From Candidatus Omnitrophota bacterium (GTDB lineage: Bacteria > Omnitrophota > Gorgyraeia > Gygaellales > Profunditerraquicolaceae): a DNA stretch of 15,701 nucleotides. The notes under the pieces were generated by a model. The model did no database searches. It was not told the origin of the DNA and worked only from the letters and a program-made list of their open reading frames with translations. Of this stretch, positions 1-7,476 are shown piece by piece; position 1 is the stretch's first letter, and each line of letters starts with the position of its first letter. The translations under genes were made by a program, and so were the position numbers. The stretch lies in the NCBI GenBank assembly GCA_028687205.1, contig JAQUAP010000030.1:1-15701 (forward strand), in the 5' to 3' direction.

Positions 1-913
1 CATCTTTAGCGCTCCAGGCTCCTATTTCTACGGTAGAAACCGGCTCGTGCTCTTCTATTTTAAGTTCCTTTAAGAATTTCTTAAACTCCAGGCGCTTGAA
101 TAAACGCCCCAGCTCGCCCAGCTTAGCTTCTCCTATCTTCAAATCCTCCGGCCCAAAGTCAAGGTCTACATCTTCTACCAGCACCGCTAACTCTTTATTC
201 AACTTTATCAATTTAGCATTTTCTTTGATTGCCAGCCTTAGCTTTTCTTTGCCGACTTTATCGGGATGCGCCAATAATTTATCAACTGAGCCGAATTCCT
301 GGATCAGCGCGGAGGCGGTCTTTTCGCCGATGCCGGGAATACCGGGTATATTGTCCACGTTATCGCCCATCAGGCTGATTAAATCCGCTATCTGCTTAGG
401 GCTGATCCCGAAACGCTCTTTTACTTTCTCTTCGTCATAGGTTACCCCCTCGTCTTTGTAGGGGCTATAGACTTCGGTATCTTTATCCACTAATTGCAAT
501 ATATCCTTGTCGGAAGTAATGATTATGGTGCGCATTCCTTTAGCTTTGGCTTTCCTGGATAAAGTCGCGATGATATCATCCGCCTCAAAACCTTCCTTCT
601 CCAGGATTTTGATCCCATAACCGGAGAGCGCTTCCTTGATCAAAGGCATCTGCGAGGAAAGGTCATCCGGCATCGGCGGCCGCTGGATTTTATATTCCGC
701 GAATTTTTTCGTGCGGAAGGTATCCCGGGAAACATCAAAACAGGCAGCAATATAGACGGGTTTATTTTCTTTTAAAATCTTATTAAGCATATTGATAAAC
801 CCGTAGATTGCCCCGGTCGGCTGGCCAAAAGAAGTGGCCAGGCCCCTTACCGCGTAAAATGCACGGTAGCAAAAAGCTGTCGCGTCTATCAGGTAGAGCC
901 GTTTCTCATCCAT
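1..913 (-). CDS. polA: DNA polymerase I, 5' part (5'-3' exonuclease domain), runs off the left edge
   Basis: The frame opens with ATG at 913 and stays open to base 1, giving about 304 residues of a protein that is usually about 900 residues long. It starts MDEKRLYLIDATAFCYRAFY, matching the 5'-nuclease start of PolA, where the early Asp binds metal. Further family motifs follow in order: RDTFR...FAEYK.QRPPMPDDL, GFEADDIIATL, TSDKDILQLV, and the helix-3-turn-helix segment MGDNVDNIPGIPGIGEKTA. These give the acidic metal-binding cluster of the flap/5' nuclease fold. The last residues visible lie at the entry to the 3'-5' exonuclease-like region; the polymerase domain is outside the window. The role is removal of RNA primers and gap repair in the cytoplasm. 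A stand-alone 5' nuclease (ExoIX-like) is possible but less likely, because the frame continues past the usual end of such proteins. No clear Shine-Dalgarno sequence precedes the ATG. Confidence 0.93.
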   Translation of the reverse strand, partial: MDEKRLYLIDATAFCYRAFYAVRGLATSFGQPTGAIYGFINMLNKILKENKPVYIAACFDVSRDTFRTKKFAEYKIQRPPMPDDLSSQMPLIKEALSGYGIKILEKEGFEADDIIATLSRKAKAKGMRTIIITSDKDILQLVDKDTEVYSPYKDEGVTYDEEKVKERFGISPKQIADLISLMGDNVDNIPGIPGIGEKTASALIQEFGSVDKLLAHPDKVGKEKLRLAIKENAKLIKLNKELAVLVEDVDLDFGPEDLKIGEAKLGELGRLFKRLEFKKFLKELKIEEHEPVSTVEIGAWSAKD

Positions 914-967
914 TAATAAAACATTTGGAATTCAATTTTGGTAGGGGGAATTAAAATTTGTGGTTTT

Positions 968-1666
968 CTATTTCGTATCCTTCTTCTTAGGATTTAACTT
1001 TTTGGCATCCTCTAAGGCCTGCTGCATTTCCGCGGAATAGCTTTTTTCATAGCTTTCCGGCTTTGTTTTTTGAGGTTTTTGAGCGGTGGACTTTTTGCTG
1101 ATAACGTCTTTGATTAAGGCATTGACATCTTTTGCCGGGATATCCTCGATACGGCGCCCGTATAAAGTAAGGTTGATATCTTCCAGGCGCTGTCCGGCCT
1201 TCCAGGTCCAAAAATCATCCGGGTTTCCTAATTCCACCCTCTTCCTCCAGAAATAAGCGGCTTTTTCCAATTCGCGCTTATTTTCATAAAGAAGGGCCAG
1301 GTTAGTATAGGCGCCGGCGTAATCCGGGTCAGCCTTGATGGCCTTAAGATAACTTTCCTCTGCCCGGTCAGTGTCCCCCTGAGCCTCATAAAGAACGCCT
1401 AAATCGTTCTGGACAACCGCGTAGGCAGGATCAATCTCTACGGCCTTCTGGTATAACTTTAACGCGGAGGCTAAATCGCCTGATTCCTGGAACTGGAAAC
1501 CTTCGCTGCGGTACATCCTGGCCTGCTGCGCGTGGCCTAAAGCATCGAACTGTTCTTCATTAGCAACTTTATTCGCAGCAAGGAGATGCGCAGTAAAAAT
1601 AAAGAGAAAACAGCTGACTATTAAGGTTATTTTTTTCAAGTTTTTCTTGAGGATTTTGGTTGGCAT
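968..1666 (-). CDS. Exported TPR-repeat protein
   Basis: A 232-residue protein with a basic N-terminus and a hydrophobic stretch at residues 13-31 ending in LLAANK, which looks like a signal peptide or an N-terminal anchor. Three tandem tetratricopeptide repeats follow at about residues 52-85, 86-119 and 120-153, with the usual G..Y...G....A...Y..A....P spacing (for example GVLYEAQGD...AIKADPDYA). The C-terminal 80 residues are rich in Lys, Ser and Glu and probably disordered. TPR units bind other proteins, so a periplasmic scaffold role is likely, but no specific partner can be named. The gene is separated from acsB by 48 bp holding its own promoter, so it is probably transcribed independently of the acsB operon. 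There is no Shine-Dalgarno sequence before the ATG. Confidence 0.85.
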   Translation of the reverse strand: MPTKILKKNLKKITLIVSCFLFIFTAHLLAANKVANEEQFDALGHAQQARMYRSEGFQFQESGDLASALKLYQKAVEIDPAYAVVQNDLGVLYEAQGDTDRAEESYLKAIKADPDYAGAYTNLALLYENKRELEKAAYFWRKRVELGNPDDFWTWKAGQRLEDINLTLYGRRIEDIPAKDVNALIKDVISKKSTAQKPQKTKPESYEKSYSAEMQQALEDAKKLNPKKKDTK

Positions 1667-1678
1667 GTACTAGCTGTT

Positions 1679-1706
1679 ATTATATACGCTAAATACCGTC
1701 AGTCAA
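1679..1706 (-). promoter_or_regulatory. Sigma70-type promoter for the TPR gene
   Basis: Read on the minus strand, TTGACT (1706-1701) and a perfect TATAAT (1684-1679) are separated by 16 bp. Only 12 bases lie between the -10 box and the ATG at 1666, so initiation at the usual 6-8 bases downstream would give a 5' leader of about 4-6 bases. The transcript would be nearly leaderless, in agreement with the absence of a Shine-Dalgarno sequence. The promoter sits in the short gap after the acsB stop codon. Confidence 0.65.
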
Positions 1707-1714
1707 GAAAAAAG

Positions 1715-4246
1715 TTACATTAAAGCCTCGAGCGTAAGCGCCGGGTGCTTGACTTTTTCTAAGAAGCTACGCAGTTCTTCCAGGGTTGTAGCAACTGTTT
1801 CATCCGCAATCTTTTCCAGCAAATCCGGCTCGCCTAACTCCTCGCAGCGTCTCTTTAACTTATCCCCTAAGAGCTCCTTTAATTCCTTGGGCATCCAAAC
1901 CAGGCGTTTTAATCCGCCTTCGGCCGCGATAAACTTTTTACTTAACAGGTAAAGCTTGCCTACGCCGAGGAATCCGGGGGTCTGGACCCCGCCTCCCACT
2001 GAACCGGCTAAAGTCGTAAAGCTCATCCCCACAGGCGTCATCCCGGAATAATCGCGGTGCACGATCATCACCCCGTTTACCTCGGGGATAATCGCGATGA
2101 TACACTCAAAGCAGCCGCAGGAAGACTGCGGGGAATCCAGCAGCGAATACATGCTTACCTTATCGATGCTCTTATTGGATTTCTGCTTCACGAATTCATT
2201 GACGTTTTCCCACTGCCCAAGCCGCGCATCCAGCGTCTTTCCTTTGGCGATGGGCTGGTTAGGCCCGGTAGGAGTAATCTCAAAAGAGGCCTTGGCGTCC
2301 AGCCAGGAATATGCGCCGCAGAGCCCCAGGCGTTCAGGCGTAACAATACAGACATGATTGGGGGCAAAAGACTGGCACAAGAGACAGGAATAATAGGTGT
2401 CCACGCTTTCATCGGTCATGCCGCCTATGCGCTCATCGCGTTCATCAAAAACTTTTTTTGCCCCTACCAGGAGCCTCTCTACATCTTCCTGCCTGGTATA
2501 GAGAGTAACCTGGATTTTATCCACAATGGCGCTGTATTCCTGGTGCAGCATCGCGTGCAATATAACACCGATATGTTTTAGCCGGAAACCTTTCGCAAAG
2601 GCGTCCTTACTGATCCTTATCCAATCCATATCGCGCTGGCCCACGTGCATTAAGCCCATGGCGTAGTTAACAAAACGGTGGATCTGCCTCTCAAGGATCG
2701 GCTCAAAATCTTTTTCCATCTTACGGCCATAAACATCGACGATAATCGCCAGGGGCAAAGACTTAGCGCCGGCAGGCAAATTGTCGATATCCGGACCGAT
2801 TATCTCTACCTTGCCGTCTTCCACTTCATTTTCTTTTTTCGCGCTTAAAAATTCAAAAGCCGAGCTTGCCCTACCGCCGAATTCAACATGCAGCTGCTCG
2901 CGCCTGACCCGCTCCCCTTCAAATGCCGCGGCATATGGCACGGGCACGGCGACCTCGGCCATTTTTACTTTTATCCCGCGGGTAAGCAGGCACTTGGAAG
3001 GAAGTTTTTTATAATCTTTTTCGGTGACCAGCGCCTCAAACAAAGTCGTGTCAATTTTACCTAATTGCGGCACCTCTAAATCCGTAATAATCGGTAAGCC
3101 AAAGGCTAAAGCCCCTAAGCCTGTCGCGACAATGACTTCATCAACATGGCCTAAAAGCAAAACAAACGCCGGCACGCGGTTACGGATATAATCCGCGATC
3201 CCTTCCCATTGCCCGGGCTTAAATCCGCCGTAGATCAACGGTGCCCGTACGGCGAAGTTCACGGCGTAAATCACCGAAAGATAATCCTCGCCTAAAGGAA
3301 CAATATAATTCTCCAAACCTAATTCTATTCCCTTGTTTTCTAATTGCTTTTGCAGGGTATTGCCTTGAATATTGCCGGCTAATAAACTGACGATACTCTT
3401 AGACTGGAAATTACGGATTAATTCTACGGCCGCATCTTCGTCTTTTGCCGGGCCCAAAATTACGGCGATACCGGCTATCCTGCCGTCAACCAGCTGCAGG
3501 CCCAGAGAGCGCAATATTTTATCCGGAATAAAACCGATGCCACCTTTAGGGTGTTCCTTATTCATTACGGCTAATCCGGCAAGGATTTCTTCGCAGAGGA
3601 GCGTGGCTACGCCCTTATTTAAAATCCCGCCAAGATAGGGCAGGATATTCAGATTCTCTATTTTTTGTAAAGCCGCGGCTAAATCGCCTAAGGTTTTAAC
3701 TTCTATATTAAGCAGGGCGTTAATTAAAGGGAAAAAATAATTGGTCTCCGGAAACGCAACCGCGCTATCTTTCCCCGATTTGGTAATACTTTTAGCTAAA
3801 GATTCTTTGGTAAGATTTAATACCGCTGCACTCCCCTTGGTCCCCAGTTGCACGAGTAAATCCGCCATGCCTTCTCCTTTATTATTAGTATTGTTATCTT
3901 GCGTTTTCTGGTCAACAAACAAAACTAAGCATACGCCGATGGCTAAGCCGTTTTTAAACTTGACTGCCTCTGCCTTGCCTTCTCCGACAATCTCCTGGAT
4001 AGGGCTGTTAATTACCTGGATACCCTCAGGCAGCGTGCCTTCAAATTTATCTTCCCTTACGACCTTTACCCCCACTTTATATTTTTCATTGATGGACCTG
4101 GCTAAATCAAGCGCCCTATCGCCTGGGCCGTCAATACAGACGGTATCATTGATAAAATAATCGTCTAATTTTTTATAATCATCCTCGGAGCTTAAAAATA
4201 ATACGCTTTTTTTCTTGGCTCCGGGTATATGCGGTAGATTTGACAT
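1715..4246 (-). CDS. acsB: Acetyl-CoA synthase (CODH/ACS beta/alpha subunit) with an N-terminal Rossmann-like extension
   Basis: This is the Wood-Ljungdahl enzyme that joins CO, a methyl group from the corrinoid protein and CoA into acetyl-CoA at the Ni-Ni-[4Fe-4S] A-cluster. From residue 127 to the end the protein aligns with Moorella-type AcsB as I recall it, with segments such as GKIEVIGPDID-like, VD.YGRKM..DFE, CQSFAPNHVCIVTPER, GPNQPI, AGMTP-like and KKFIAAEGG. The six A-cluster cysteines are present at 621, 624, 633 and 643 and in the CGC motif at 710-712, at a constant offset of 115 from the Moorella numbering. The total length of 843 residues exceeds the usual ~730. The excess is residues 1-126, which look like a reduced pyridine-nucleotide oxidoreductase module: a GPGDRA (GxGxxA) motif at 40-45, then SPIQEIVGEGKAEAVKFKNG at 81-100. 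The ATG overlaps the metF stop codon (TAATG), suggesting coupling, but a much better ribosome-binding site lies inside the frame before Met127. Confidence is high for acsB and moderate for the start. Confidence 0.95.
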   Translation of the reverse strand: MSNLPHIPGAKKKSVLFLSSEDDYKKLDDYFINDTVCIDGPGDRALDLARSINEKYKVGVKVVREDKFEGTLPEGIQVINSPIQEIVGEGKAEAVKFKNGLAIGVCLVLFVDQKTQDNNTNNKGEGMADLLVQLGTKGSAAVLNLTKESLAKSITKSGKDSAVAFPETNYFFPLINALLNIEVKTLGDLAAALQKIENLNILPYLGGILNKGVATLLCEEILAGLAVMNKEHPKGGIGFIPDKILRSLGLQLVDGRIAGIAVILGPAKDEDAAVELIRNFQSKSIVSLLAGNIQGNTLQKQLENKGIELGLENYIVPLGEDYLSVIYAVNFAVRAPLIYGGFKPGQWEGIADYIRNRVPAFVLLLGHVDEVIVATGLGALAFGLPIITDLEVPQLGKIDTTLFEALVTEKDYKKLPSKCLLTRGIKVKMAEVAVPVPYAAAFEGERVRREQLHVEFGGRASSAFEFLSAKKENEVEDGKVEIIGPDIDNLPAGAKSLPLAIIVDVYGRKMEKDFEPILERQIHRFVNYAMGLMHVGQRDMDWIRISKDAFAKGFRLKHIGVILHAMLHQEYSAIVDKIQVTLYTRQEDVERLLVGAKKVFDERDERIGGMTDESVDTYYSCLLCQSFAPNHVCIVTPERLGLCGAYSWLDAKASFEITPTGPNQPIAKGKTLDARLGQWENVNEFVKQKSNKSIDKVSMYSLLDSPQSSCGCFECIIAIIPEVNGVMIVHRDYSGMTPVGMSFTTLAGSVGGGVQTPGFLGVGKLYLLSKKFIAAEGGLKRLVWMPKELKELLGDKLKRRCEELGEPDLLEKIADETVATTLEELRSFLEKVKHPALTLEALM
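3866..3880 (-). promoter_or_regulatory. Internal Shine-Dalgarno and candidate second start codon within acsB
   Basis: The minus strand reads AAAGGAGAAGGC immediately before ATG at 3868-3866 (Met127, in frame). The GGAG core is 5 bases from the ATG, close to ideal. Initiation here would give a 717-residue AcsB, close to the Moorella length (729), while the ATG at 4246 has no comparable site. The preceding linker (residues 114-126) is rich in Asn, Gln and Gly. Gly-Glu codons can produce this motif by chance, so use of the site is inferred. Confidence 0.55.
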
Positions 4247-5115
4247 TATAATCCAGAGGCATCCAGGACTTTTGGCACGACTTTGTCCCAGCCGATAGGC
4301 ATGATATGGATTCCGTTACAGAGCGGTTTTAAGGCTTTAATCAGGCGGCTGGCAATCGCGACGGATTGGGCGGTCTTATCCTTAGCCTCTTCCATCTCCT
4401 TGATTAAATTATCCGGGACGCATACCCCGGCGACATTCTTGTTCATATACCGCGCCATGCCGGCTGACTTTAATAAAACCATCCCCGCCATAACCTTAGT
4501 CTTTAAATGCCTGGTTTTATCCAGGAAATTCTCAAATACCTTGATATCATAGACTGCCTGCGTCTGGAAGAATTCCGCACCGGCGGCAATCTTTTTCTCC
4601 ATCTTCATAATCTGCGGTTCTAAGGGGTCTGCCCCGGGATTGACTACGGCGCCCAGGCAGAATTTCGGCGGCTCTCCGATTAATTTATTCCCCTGCATAT
4701 CGCTTCCTTCCTGAAGCTTTTTTACTACCTGTAACAGCTGCACTGAATCCAGGTCAAAGACAGGCTTGGCTTCCGGATGGTCGCCTAATGCCGGATGGTC
4801 GCCGGTAAGCAGCAAAAGATTTTCAATGCCTAAGGCCCCGGCGGATAAAATATCCGATTGCAGGGCCAGGCGGTTGCGGTCGCGGCAGGTTAACTGGTAA
4901 ATCGGCTCAAAGCCTTTTTGCTTGAGCAGAAAACAGACGGCGAGTGACCCCAGGCGCATGACTGAACTCTGCAAATCCGTGACATTAATCGCGTCCACCC
5001 TGCCGCGGATTAATTCCGCGTCTTCCAGGAGCTGCTTGGTGTCAATGCCCTTGGGCGGCCCGATTTCCGAGGTCACCATAAACTTGCCGGATTGTAATTT
5101 TTCTTTGAATGTCAT
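4246..5115 (-). CDS. metF: Methylenetetrahydrofolate reductase (MetF type)
   Basis: This flavoprotein family reduces 5,10-methylene-THF to 5-methyl-THF, the methyl donor for the corrinoid protein and acetyl-CoA synthase. The 289-residue protein is a TIM-barrel MTHFR without the C-terminal regulatory region of eukaryotic enzymes. Family motifs are visible: SEIGPPKG (residues 16-23, with the conserved active-site Glu17), LTCRDRNRLALQSD (75-88), LLLTGD (101-106), EFFQTQAVYD (181-190) and GIHIMPIGWD (268-277), the last typical of acetogen and archaeal-type MetF. In acetogens such MetF often works with MetV, a zinc- and cluster-containing partner; no metV is in this window. Its start overlaps the preceding membrane-protein gene by ATGA and its stop overlaps acsB by one base, so the genes are probably translationally coupled and co-transcribed. 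Electron donor and partners cannot be read from the sequence. Confidence 0.92.
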   Translation of the reverse strand: MTFKEKLQSGKFMVTSEIGPPKGIDTKQLLEDAELIRGRVDAINVTDLQSSVMRLGSLAVCFLLKQKGFEPIYQLTCRDRNRLALQSDILSAGALGIENLLLLTGDHPALGDHPEAKPVFDLDSVQLLQVVKKLQEGSDMQGNKLIGEPPKFCLGAVVNPGADPLEPQIMKMEKKIAAGAEFFQTQAVYDIKVFENFLDKTRHLKTKVMAGMVLLKSAGMARYMNKNVAGVCVPDNLIKEMEEAKDKTAQSVAIASRLIKALKPLCNGIHIMPIGWDKVVPKVLDASGL

Positions 5116-5744
5116 ACTGCTGCCTGTTTCCTGGCCTCCAGGTACCGGTATACGAAAATATTGGCTAATATTGTTACGGGGAAAGCCACTATTACTCCTA
5201 CGATTAAAACTAAAATGCCTAATATTATTACGCCTAACAAAACGAACCAGAATAAGTATAAATTAAAAGCGTTGCCCTTAGTCAGGGCCAGGCTTGCTTT
5301 AAGGGCGTCAACCGGCGCCATTCCTTTATCGACAATCAAATAGGTATACTGGCTTAGCCTAAGCCCGATGATAATCCCCGGGATAATTAATAAAACCAGG
5401 CCTGCGCATACCGCCAATATATAAAGGATGGTAGCCAGAAAATACTTAAGGAATAAGCTGTAACTTCCAAAAAGCTCGGAAACATCGAAATTCTCGCCGG
5501 CATAAATCTTAAGGCCTATCCTGGTTAACCCCAGGGTCAGAATCATATTAACTAAATAAGCAAGCAGCTCAATAATAAAATATCTCGTAGGCGAGGTCTT
5601 TTCAAAACCCGTGGCAAAATAGCTGAATATACCGTTAATTGCCGCCAGAATCAGCACAACAGCGATTAGTCTCCGGAAATTTTCTTTGGTCTTCTGCCAG
5701 CCGAATTTTACCGCCGCGCCAAAAGGGAACTTGTTTATCTCCAT
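5112..5744 (-). CDS. Multi-spanning membrane protein, DUF975/YciC-like
   Basis: A 210-residue integral membrane protein with about five hydrophobic segments: near residues 25-45, 60-82, 100-130 (one long or two short helices), 163-185 and 185-200. The segment LLIIPGIIIGLRLSQY followed by IVDKGMAPVDALKASLALTKGN is the typical signature of DUF975/UPF0259-like membrane proteins (small glycine-proline hinge, then the conserved D..G..ALK.S...T.GN loop). The function of this family is not established. A strong ribosome-binding site (AAGGAGGG) lies just upstream of the ATG. The stop overlaps metF by ATGA. Its position between folD and metF puts it physically in the one-carbon gene run, but nothing in the sequence ties it to folate metabolism, and passive co-residence is equally possible. 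Confidence 0.8.
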   Translation of the reverse strand: MEINKFPFGAAVKFGWQKTKENFRRLIAVVLILAAINGIFSYFATGFEKTSPTRYFIIELLAYLVNMILTLGLTRIGLKIYAGENFDVSELFGSYSLFLKYFLATILYILAVCAGLVLLIIPGIIIGLRLSQYTYLIVDKGMAPVDALKASLALTKGNAFNLYLFWFVLLGVIILGILVLIVGVIVAFPVTILANIFVYRYLEARKQAAV

Positions 5745-5761
5745 CTTCCCTCCTTTTTAGT

Positions 5762-6091
5762 TTACCACTTCTTAAATATAAAAAATACAGCCAGGATAAT
5801 CAGGCAGAAGCCTACGGCGTAATTCCAGCGGAATTCTTCTTTCAGGTAAAGCAGCGAAAAAACAGTAAAAACAACCAGGGTGATTATTTCCTGGATGGTT
5901 TTTAACTGCGCCGCGGAATAACGGTAGTGCCCGAGCCTGTTTGCCGGGACCTGAAAACAATATTCCGCAAAGGCGATGCCCCAGCTTATCAAGACTACAA
6001 TCCAGAGCGGAGAATTCTTATATTTAAGATGGCCGTACCAGGCAAACGTCATAAAGACGTTGGATACGGTCAAAAGAATTACGGTTTTCAT
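5762..6091 (-). CDS. DMT-superfamily small membrane protein (DUF486-like)
   Basis: A 109-residue protein with four predicted membrane helices (about residues 3-18, 28-46, 66-83 and 90-107). The segments FAWYGHLKY, SWGIAFAEYCFQVPANR and LKTIQEIITLVVF match the DUF486/COG3169 family of half-size drug/metabolite-transporter-like proteins as I recall them. Such proteins resemble one half of EamA/DMT transporters and would need to pair to transport anything; no substrate is known. The gene begins three bases after the folD stop codon and ends 17 bases before the next gene, so it is almost certainly co-transcribed with its neighbours. Assignment to the family is good, the function is unknown. Confidence 0.82.
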   Translation of the reverse strand: MKTVILLTVSNVFMTFAWYGHLKYKNSPLWIVVLISWGIAFAEYCFQVPANRLGHYRYSAAQLKTIQEIITLVVFTVFSLLYLKEEFRWNYAVGFCLIILAVFFIFKKW

Positions 6092-6094
6092 CTA

Positions 6095-6937
6095 TTACTG
6101 CTGTGCTTCCGCTGCTTCAACCAAATTACGCATGAGCATGGTGACGGTAAGCGGGCCGACCCCGCCGGGAACAGGCGTAATATACGCGGCGCGTTTTTCG
6201 GCTCCTTCAAACTCCACGTCGCCGACGATCTTATCCGCGAGGCGGTTGATACCCACATCTATGACTACCGCGCCCTCTTTGACCCAATCCCCTTTAATCA
6301 ATCCGGCTTTTCCGACGGCGACGATTAAAAGTTCGGCGCGCCTGACATGCTCTTCTAACTTTCCGGCCTTGCTTGTGCCGATATGGCAGACTGTGACGGT
6401 CGCGAATTTATCCAGTAAGAGGAGCGCCAGGGGCTTACCCACTATTTCGCTATGCCCTACAATTACGGTTTCTTTGCCGTATAAATCTATTCCCGTAGCA
6501 TTGATTAATTCCATTACCGCGGCTGCCGTGCAAGGGATAAGTTTTGCCTTACCAAACAGAAGTTTGCCTATATTTTGCGGATGCATGCCTTCAATATCTT
6601 TTTCCGGGCTGATATAGGCACTTATCTTTTTATAGTCTATCGCAGCGGGAAGCGGCATCTGGATAATGATGCCATTAACCGATTTGTCGGCATTTAATTT
6701 ACGGATAAAATCTATTAAAGCAGCTTCCGTAGTATCCTGAGGCAGGTTTTGCAGGCGGTATTCTATGCCCAAGCCCTCTGCGGCCTTGCTCTGCGATTTA
6801 ACATAAGCAGCGGCCCCGGCATTTTCCCCGACCATAATGCTGGCCAGGACCGGCTTGACTTTTAAAGCAGCTACCTGGCGCTTGAGTCCTTCCTTGATCT
6901 TTTCCGCCAGCGGCTTACCCTCTAATAATTTTGCCAA
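6095..6937 (-). CDS. folD: Methylenetetrahydrofolate dehydrogenase FolD, with the cyclohydrolase Lys replaced by Gln
   Basis: FolD oxidises or reduces between methylene-THF and methenyl-THF with NAD(P) and usually also hydrolyses methenyl-THF. The 280-residue protein has the standard layout: an N-terminal catalytic domain with IIIQMPLP (about 90-97, conserved Gln) and a Rossmann domain with the IVGHSEIVGKPLA motif, ending in ITPVPGGVGPLTVTML. In the catalytic motif YxxxK (E. coli Tyr50, Lys54), Tyr45 is present but the Lys position is Gln49 (codon CAG at 6793-6791). The DVDG motif reads DIEG, an Asp-to-Glu change. In human DC301, as I recall, the equivalent Lys-to-Gln mutant keeps dehydrogenase but loses cyclohydrolase activity, so this FolD may be a dehydrogenase only. 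The start is TTG with a strong GGAGGAG site (6948-6942). The start overlaps fchA by 23 bases, which supports translational coupling. Confidence 0.94.
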   Translation of the reverse strand: MAKLLEGKPLAEKIKEGLKRQVAALKVKPVLASIMVGENAGAAAYVKSQSKAAEGLGIEYRLQNLPQDTTEAALIDFIRKLNADKSVNGIIIQMPLPAAIDYKKISAYISPEKDIEGMHPQNIGKLLFGKAKLIPCTAAAVMELINATGIDLYGKETVIVGHSEIVGKPLALLLLDKFATVTVCHIGTSKAGKLEEHVRRAELLIVAVGKAGLIKGDWVKEGAVVIDVGINRLADKIVGDVEFEGAEKRAAYITPVPGGVGPLTVTMLMRNLVEAAEAQQ

Positions 6938-7475
6938 CTTTCTCCTCCGTATTCTCCCTGATCTTTTTGATTATTTTTCCCTTTTGCAGCAGCTCTTTCC
7001 GGATTGCCTGGGTTAATTTTTTATCATTAAGGGCTTTTAAATTTATCTCCACGTTAAAATATGCCGCGCTAAAAGCAGATTCTAAAAGGACCCCTGCCAC
7101 GGCGACATCGCTGATTAAATTGACATTGCCTTTTTCTACTAACGGCTCGCAGAGTTTTATCCCTTCAGCGCAAAGCCGGGCAGTCATAAACGGGGTGTTC
7201 AACGCGTCCCGCGCGTTTTTGCTCTGATAGGCAAGCACATCCAGGTCAGTTAACCTTAAGAATTCGTGCCTTAAGCTCTCGGACTTGTCCAGGATGTCAT
7301 TTAGCTCTTTTTCATATTTTGCGTATTTGGGCTTGCCCAGGGTAAAATTAACTACCATGCTGATTAAGGCCGCTCCCATCGCCGCGTTAAAGGCCGCAGC
7401 TGACCCTCCGCCCGGGGCAGGAAGCCTGGCTGCCAGCTCATCCAGGTATTTTTTAAGCGATGCGTCTCTATACAT
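6915..7475 (-). CDS. fchA: Methenyltetrahydrofolate cyclohydrolase / cyclodeaminase family protein (FchA)
   Basis: A 186-residue, mostly helical protein of the FTCD_C family. This family includes formiminotransferase-cyclodeaminase C-terminal domains and the stand-alone methenyl-THF cyclohydrolase FchA of acetogenic clostridia. The signature LPAPGGGSAAA (about residues 18-28) and the later SDVAVAGVLLESA (residues about 122-134) are clear. No formiminotransferase domain is fused and no histidine-degradation genes are near. It overlaps folD, and metF and acsB follow in the same run, so the acetogenic cyclohydrolase role (methenyl-THF to and from 10-formyl-THF) is the best reading; this is inferred from context. 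AGGAGG lies about 13 bases before the ATG, a rather long spacing. It starts two bases before the end of yraN's stop region, so no separate promoter is expected. Confidence 0.9.
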   Translation of the reverse strand: MYRDASLKKYLDELAARLPAPGGGSAAAFNAAMGAALISMVVNFTLGKPKYAKYEKELNDILDKSESLRHEFLRLTDLDVLAYQSKNARDALNTPFMTARLCAEGIKLCEPLVEKGNVNLISDVAVAGVLLESAFSAAYFNVEINLKALNDKKLTQAIRKELLQKGKIIKKIRENTEEKVGKIIRG

Positions 7476-7476
7476 T

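Noticed and set aside
96..440. Plus-strand 114-codon frame at the left edge
   Set aside because: It is the reverse strand of the polA 5'-nuclease domain, whose motifs are unmistakable.
2057..2581. Long plus-strand reading frames opposite acsB (also 2781-3014, 3372-3638 and 3741-4160)
   Set aside because: They are antisense shadows of a gene with six conserved catalytic cysteines and have no ribosome-binding sites or family matches.
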